From JANMMJ01 sp964543235 (GTDB lineage Bacteria > Pseudomonadota > Alphaproteobacteria > Rhizobiales > Aestuariivirgaceae), in contig CAZIXE010000024.1 in NCBI GenBank assembly GCA_964543235.1, positions 1 to 53,034 on the forward strand: 53,034 nucleotides of DNA, read 5' to 3'. The first letter of the stretch is position 1. Each line of letters starts with the position of its first letter. This document shows, in pieces, positions 51,636 to 53,034 of the stretch. A program made the translations under genes and the position numbers. The notes beneath the pieces were generated by a model. That model was given only the letters and a program-made list of their open reading frames with translations, was not told the DNA's origin and did not search any database.

Positions 51636-52842
51636 GAGTCGATTCCCCGTTGGCCTCCCTATATCGGTCAGATGTTAATGAATCCTGCGGCATAATCGCG
51701 GCAGCCGCAATGGTGCCGCCGCCCAGCAGCTGCTGGCCCGGCCCCGGGCCGGTATAGAAGACGCAGGCCTGGCCCGGCGAGATGCCATACTCGCCATCCA
51801 CCAGCGTCACAACCGCGGCCTCGCCTTCGCGGTGGATCCGGCCGGCAACCGGCGGCCGCGTCGAGCGGATGCGCGCGAAGACCGGCACCGGTGCGTTGCC
51901 CAGCGGCTCGCGGCCCAGCCAGTTGATATCCCTGAGTTCCACGCGGTGCCGCAGCAGCGCCGACTTCGGACCCACCACCACCTGCCGCCGCGCTGCATCG
52001 AGCCGCACCACATAGAGCGGCTCGCCACCCGCCACGCCAAGGCCCCGCCGCTGGCCGATGGTGAAATGCACGATGCCCGGATGCCTGCCGAGCAGGCGCC
52101 CGTCGACATGCACGACCTCCCCGGGCTCCGATGCATCGGGCCTGAGCCGGGTGATCAGGTCGCCGTAGCGGCCGTCGGGAACGAAGCAGATGTCCTGGCT
52201 GTCGGGCTTGGTGGCAATGTCCAGTCCAAGCGTGGCGGCGATCATGCGCGTCTCCGCCTTGGTGAGGCTGCCGAGCGGAAACCGCAGATAGTCGGCCTGC
52301 TCCGGCGTGGTGGCGAACAGGAAATAGCTCTGGTCGCGCGCCATGTCGGTAGGGGTGAACAGGGCGCGCCGCCCCGGCGCCCCCGCCAGCGGCCGGCTTT
52401 CGATGTAATGGCCGGTGGCCAGGGCCGCTGCGCCGAGGTCCCGGGCGCGGGCCAGCAGATCGGCAAACTTGACGGTCTGGTTGCAACTGACGCAGGGAAT
52501 CGGGGTTTCCCCCCGCAGGTAGCTCGCCACGAATTCATCGATCACCGTTTCACGGAACCGGCTTTCGAAATCGAGGACGTAGTGGGGAATGCCGAGCCTG
52601 GCCGCCACGCGCCGGGCATCGTGAATGTCCTGGCCGGCGCAGCATGCTCCCTTGCGCCTCATGGCTTCACCGTGATCGTAGAGCTGCAGGGTGATTCCGA
52701 TCGCTTCATAGCCGGCAAGCTTGACGAGCCCCGCCACCACCGAGGAATCGACCCCGCCCGACATGGCCACGACGATCCGCGCTCCCGCCGGCTCCCCGAT
52801 GGCGGTGCGGACCTTGACGATGAGGGCGGGCGATATCTCCAT
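51616..52842 (-). CDS. mnmA: tRNA-specific 2-thiouridylase MnmA
   Basis: 408 residues. The PP-loop ATP motif is SGGVDSSV (residues ~29-36), the catalytic Cys pair is CVSC in PIPCVSCNQTVKF, and QDICFVPDGRYG supplies the second redox Cys. Expected reaction: s2U34 formation in tRNA-Lys, -Glu and -Gln, using sulfur relayed from a cysteine desulfurase. The N-terminal ~25 residues precede the family core. The methyltransferase gene overlaps its end by 20 bases, so the two are probably co-transcribed. Confidence 0.93.
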   Translation of the reverse strand: MEISPALIVKVRTAIGEPAGARIVVAMSGGVDSSVVAGLVKLAGYEAIGITLQLYDHGEAMRRKGACCAGQDIHDARRVAARLGIPHYVLDFESRFRETVIDEFVASYLRGETPIPCVSCNQTVKFADLLARARDLGAAALATGHYIESRPLAGAPGRRALFTPTDMARDQSYFLFATTPEQADYLRFPLGSLTKAETRMIAATLGLDIATKPDSQDICFVPDGRYGDLITRLRPDASEPGEVVHVDGRLLGRHPGIVHFTIGQRRGLGVAGGEPLYVVRLDAARRQVVVGPKSALLRHRVELRDINWLGREPLGNAPVPVFARIRSTRPPVAGRIHREGEAAVVTLVDGEYGISPGQACVFYTGPGPGQQLLGGGTIAAAAIMPQDSLTSDRYREANGESTHAAAEA

Positions 52843-53034
52843 CCGCGCTAGATGGCTCCTGTCCGGCCAAATGTAAACGGCCGCGTGAAGGGCGCGGCCC
52901 TGACTTGTGCAGATGTGGAAAAACTCTCATCCAGGCAAGGCTCCGCCGCTGGTGGTTCCGGGATCAGGCGGCCGGAACCGGGGAGAACAACCTCCACCCG
53001 GCGGGTGGAGGGGCGTGGGGCAGTCACCTCACGC
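52843..53034. other. Intergenic DNA at the right edge with a strong hairpin
   Basis: 192 bp, no gene seen. It contains CCTCCACCC-GGC-GGGTGGAGG (52991-53011), a perfect 9-bp stem. On the minus strand it is followed by TTGTTC, so it could end a gene transcribed leftward from beyond the window; the plus strand lacks a T-run. A weaker inverted repeat, GGTTCCGG...CCGGAACC, lies just upstream. Confidence 0.35.

Noticed and set aside
1..53034. CRISPR arrays, riboswitches, rRNA and phage genes
   Set aside because: No regularly spaced repeats, no recognisable riboswitch core, no rRNA segment and no phage structural or integrase genes were seen; only one IS element and one tRNA are present.

Overview
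The window is high-GC DNA from a Gram-negative alphaproteobacterium, most likely a member of the Hyphomicrobiales (Rhizobiales) or a near relative. This is inferred from gene content: DUF1176, DUF1285 and DUF4159 proteins, a phosphatidylcholine synthase beside a PmtA-type methyltransferase, and a Caulobacter-type ceramide gene set. Genes are tightly packed, often with ATGA or TGATG stop/start overlaps.

Layout. (1) 77-6846: a phospholipase-D-like protein, then a minus-strand run (DUF1285, Nudix CoA pyrophosphatase, CCA-adding enzyme, DUF1176, cupin, pteridine-reductase-like SDR, UPF0303). (2) 6940-13701: a plus-strand MoxR / DUF58 / DUF4159 / large membrane protein operon, followed by two small minus-strand genes (GNAT, Nudix). 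(3) 15044-28762: the most interesting region, a near-complete sphingolipid (ceramide) island. On the plus strand it has a YghO-like ceramide synthase, a MobA-like nucleotidyltransferase, a metallophosphoesterase, a HIT protein, an LptF/LptG-like permease pair, a CDP-alcohol phosphotransferase, a ceramide-kinase-like enzyme and a TAM41-like cytidylyltransferase. On the minus strand it has a LicC-like nucleotidyltransferase and the block acyl-ACP synthetase, ceramide reductase, dedicated ACP and serine palmitoyltransferase. (4) 28905-42459: accessory metabolism. It holds a tail-anchored unknown, an AbrB-type membrane protein, a FGGY kinase / DeoR regulator / HAD phosphatase / glycerol-1-phosphate-dehydrogenase-like / TIM-barrel operon, and a divergent operon with an isochorismatase-fold hydrolase, a polyamine-type ABC importer and an SDR, closed by a convergent FAD oxidoreductase. 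(5) 42645-48660: an Asp/Asn-hydroxylase-like (LpxO-like) enzyme, a BKACE-family enzyme and a second polyamine-type ABC importer. (6) 48710-50087: an intact IS481-family element next to a tRNA-Met gene. (7) 50128-52842: two phosphatidylcholine-forming enzymes and MnmA.

How it fits together. The ceramide block can be read as a pathway. AcsR loads a fatty acid on AcpR, Spt condenses it with serine, CerR reduces the ketone, and the YghO-like enzyme N-acylates. A DAG-kinase-like enzyme could then make ceramide 1-phosphate, the TAM41-like protein could make CDP-ceramide, and the CDP-alcohol phosphotransferase could transfer phosphoceramide to an alcohol. An LptF/G-like pair without LptA, LptB or LptC in the window is a natural candidate for moving the lipid. 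This pathway reading is inference from family membership and gene order. In the catabolic region, a 14-bp palindrome occurs both between the two divergent operons and inside the first gene of one of them, and is a candidate binding site for the DeoR-type regulator.
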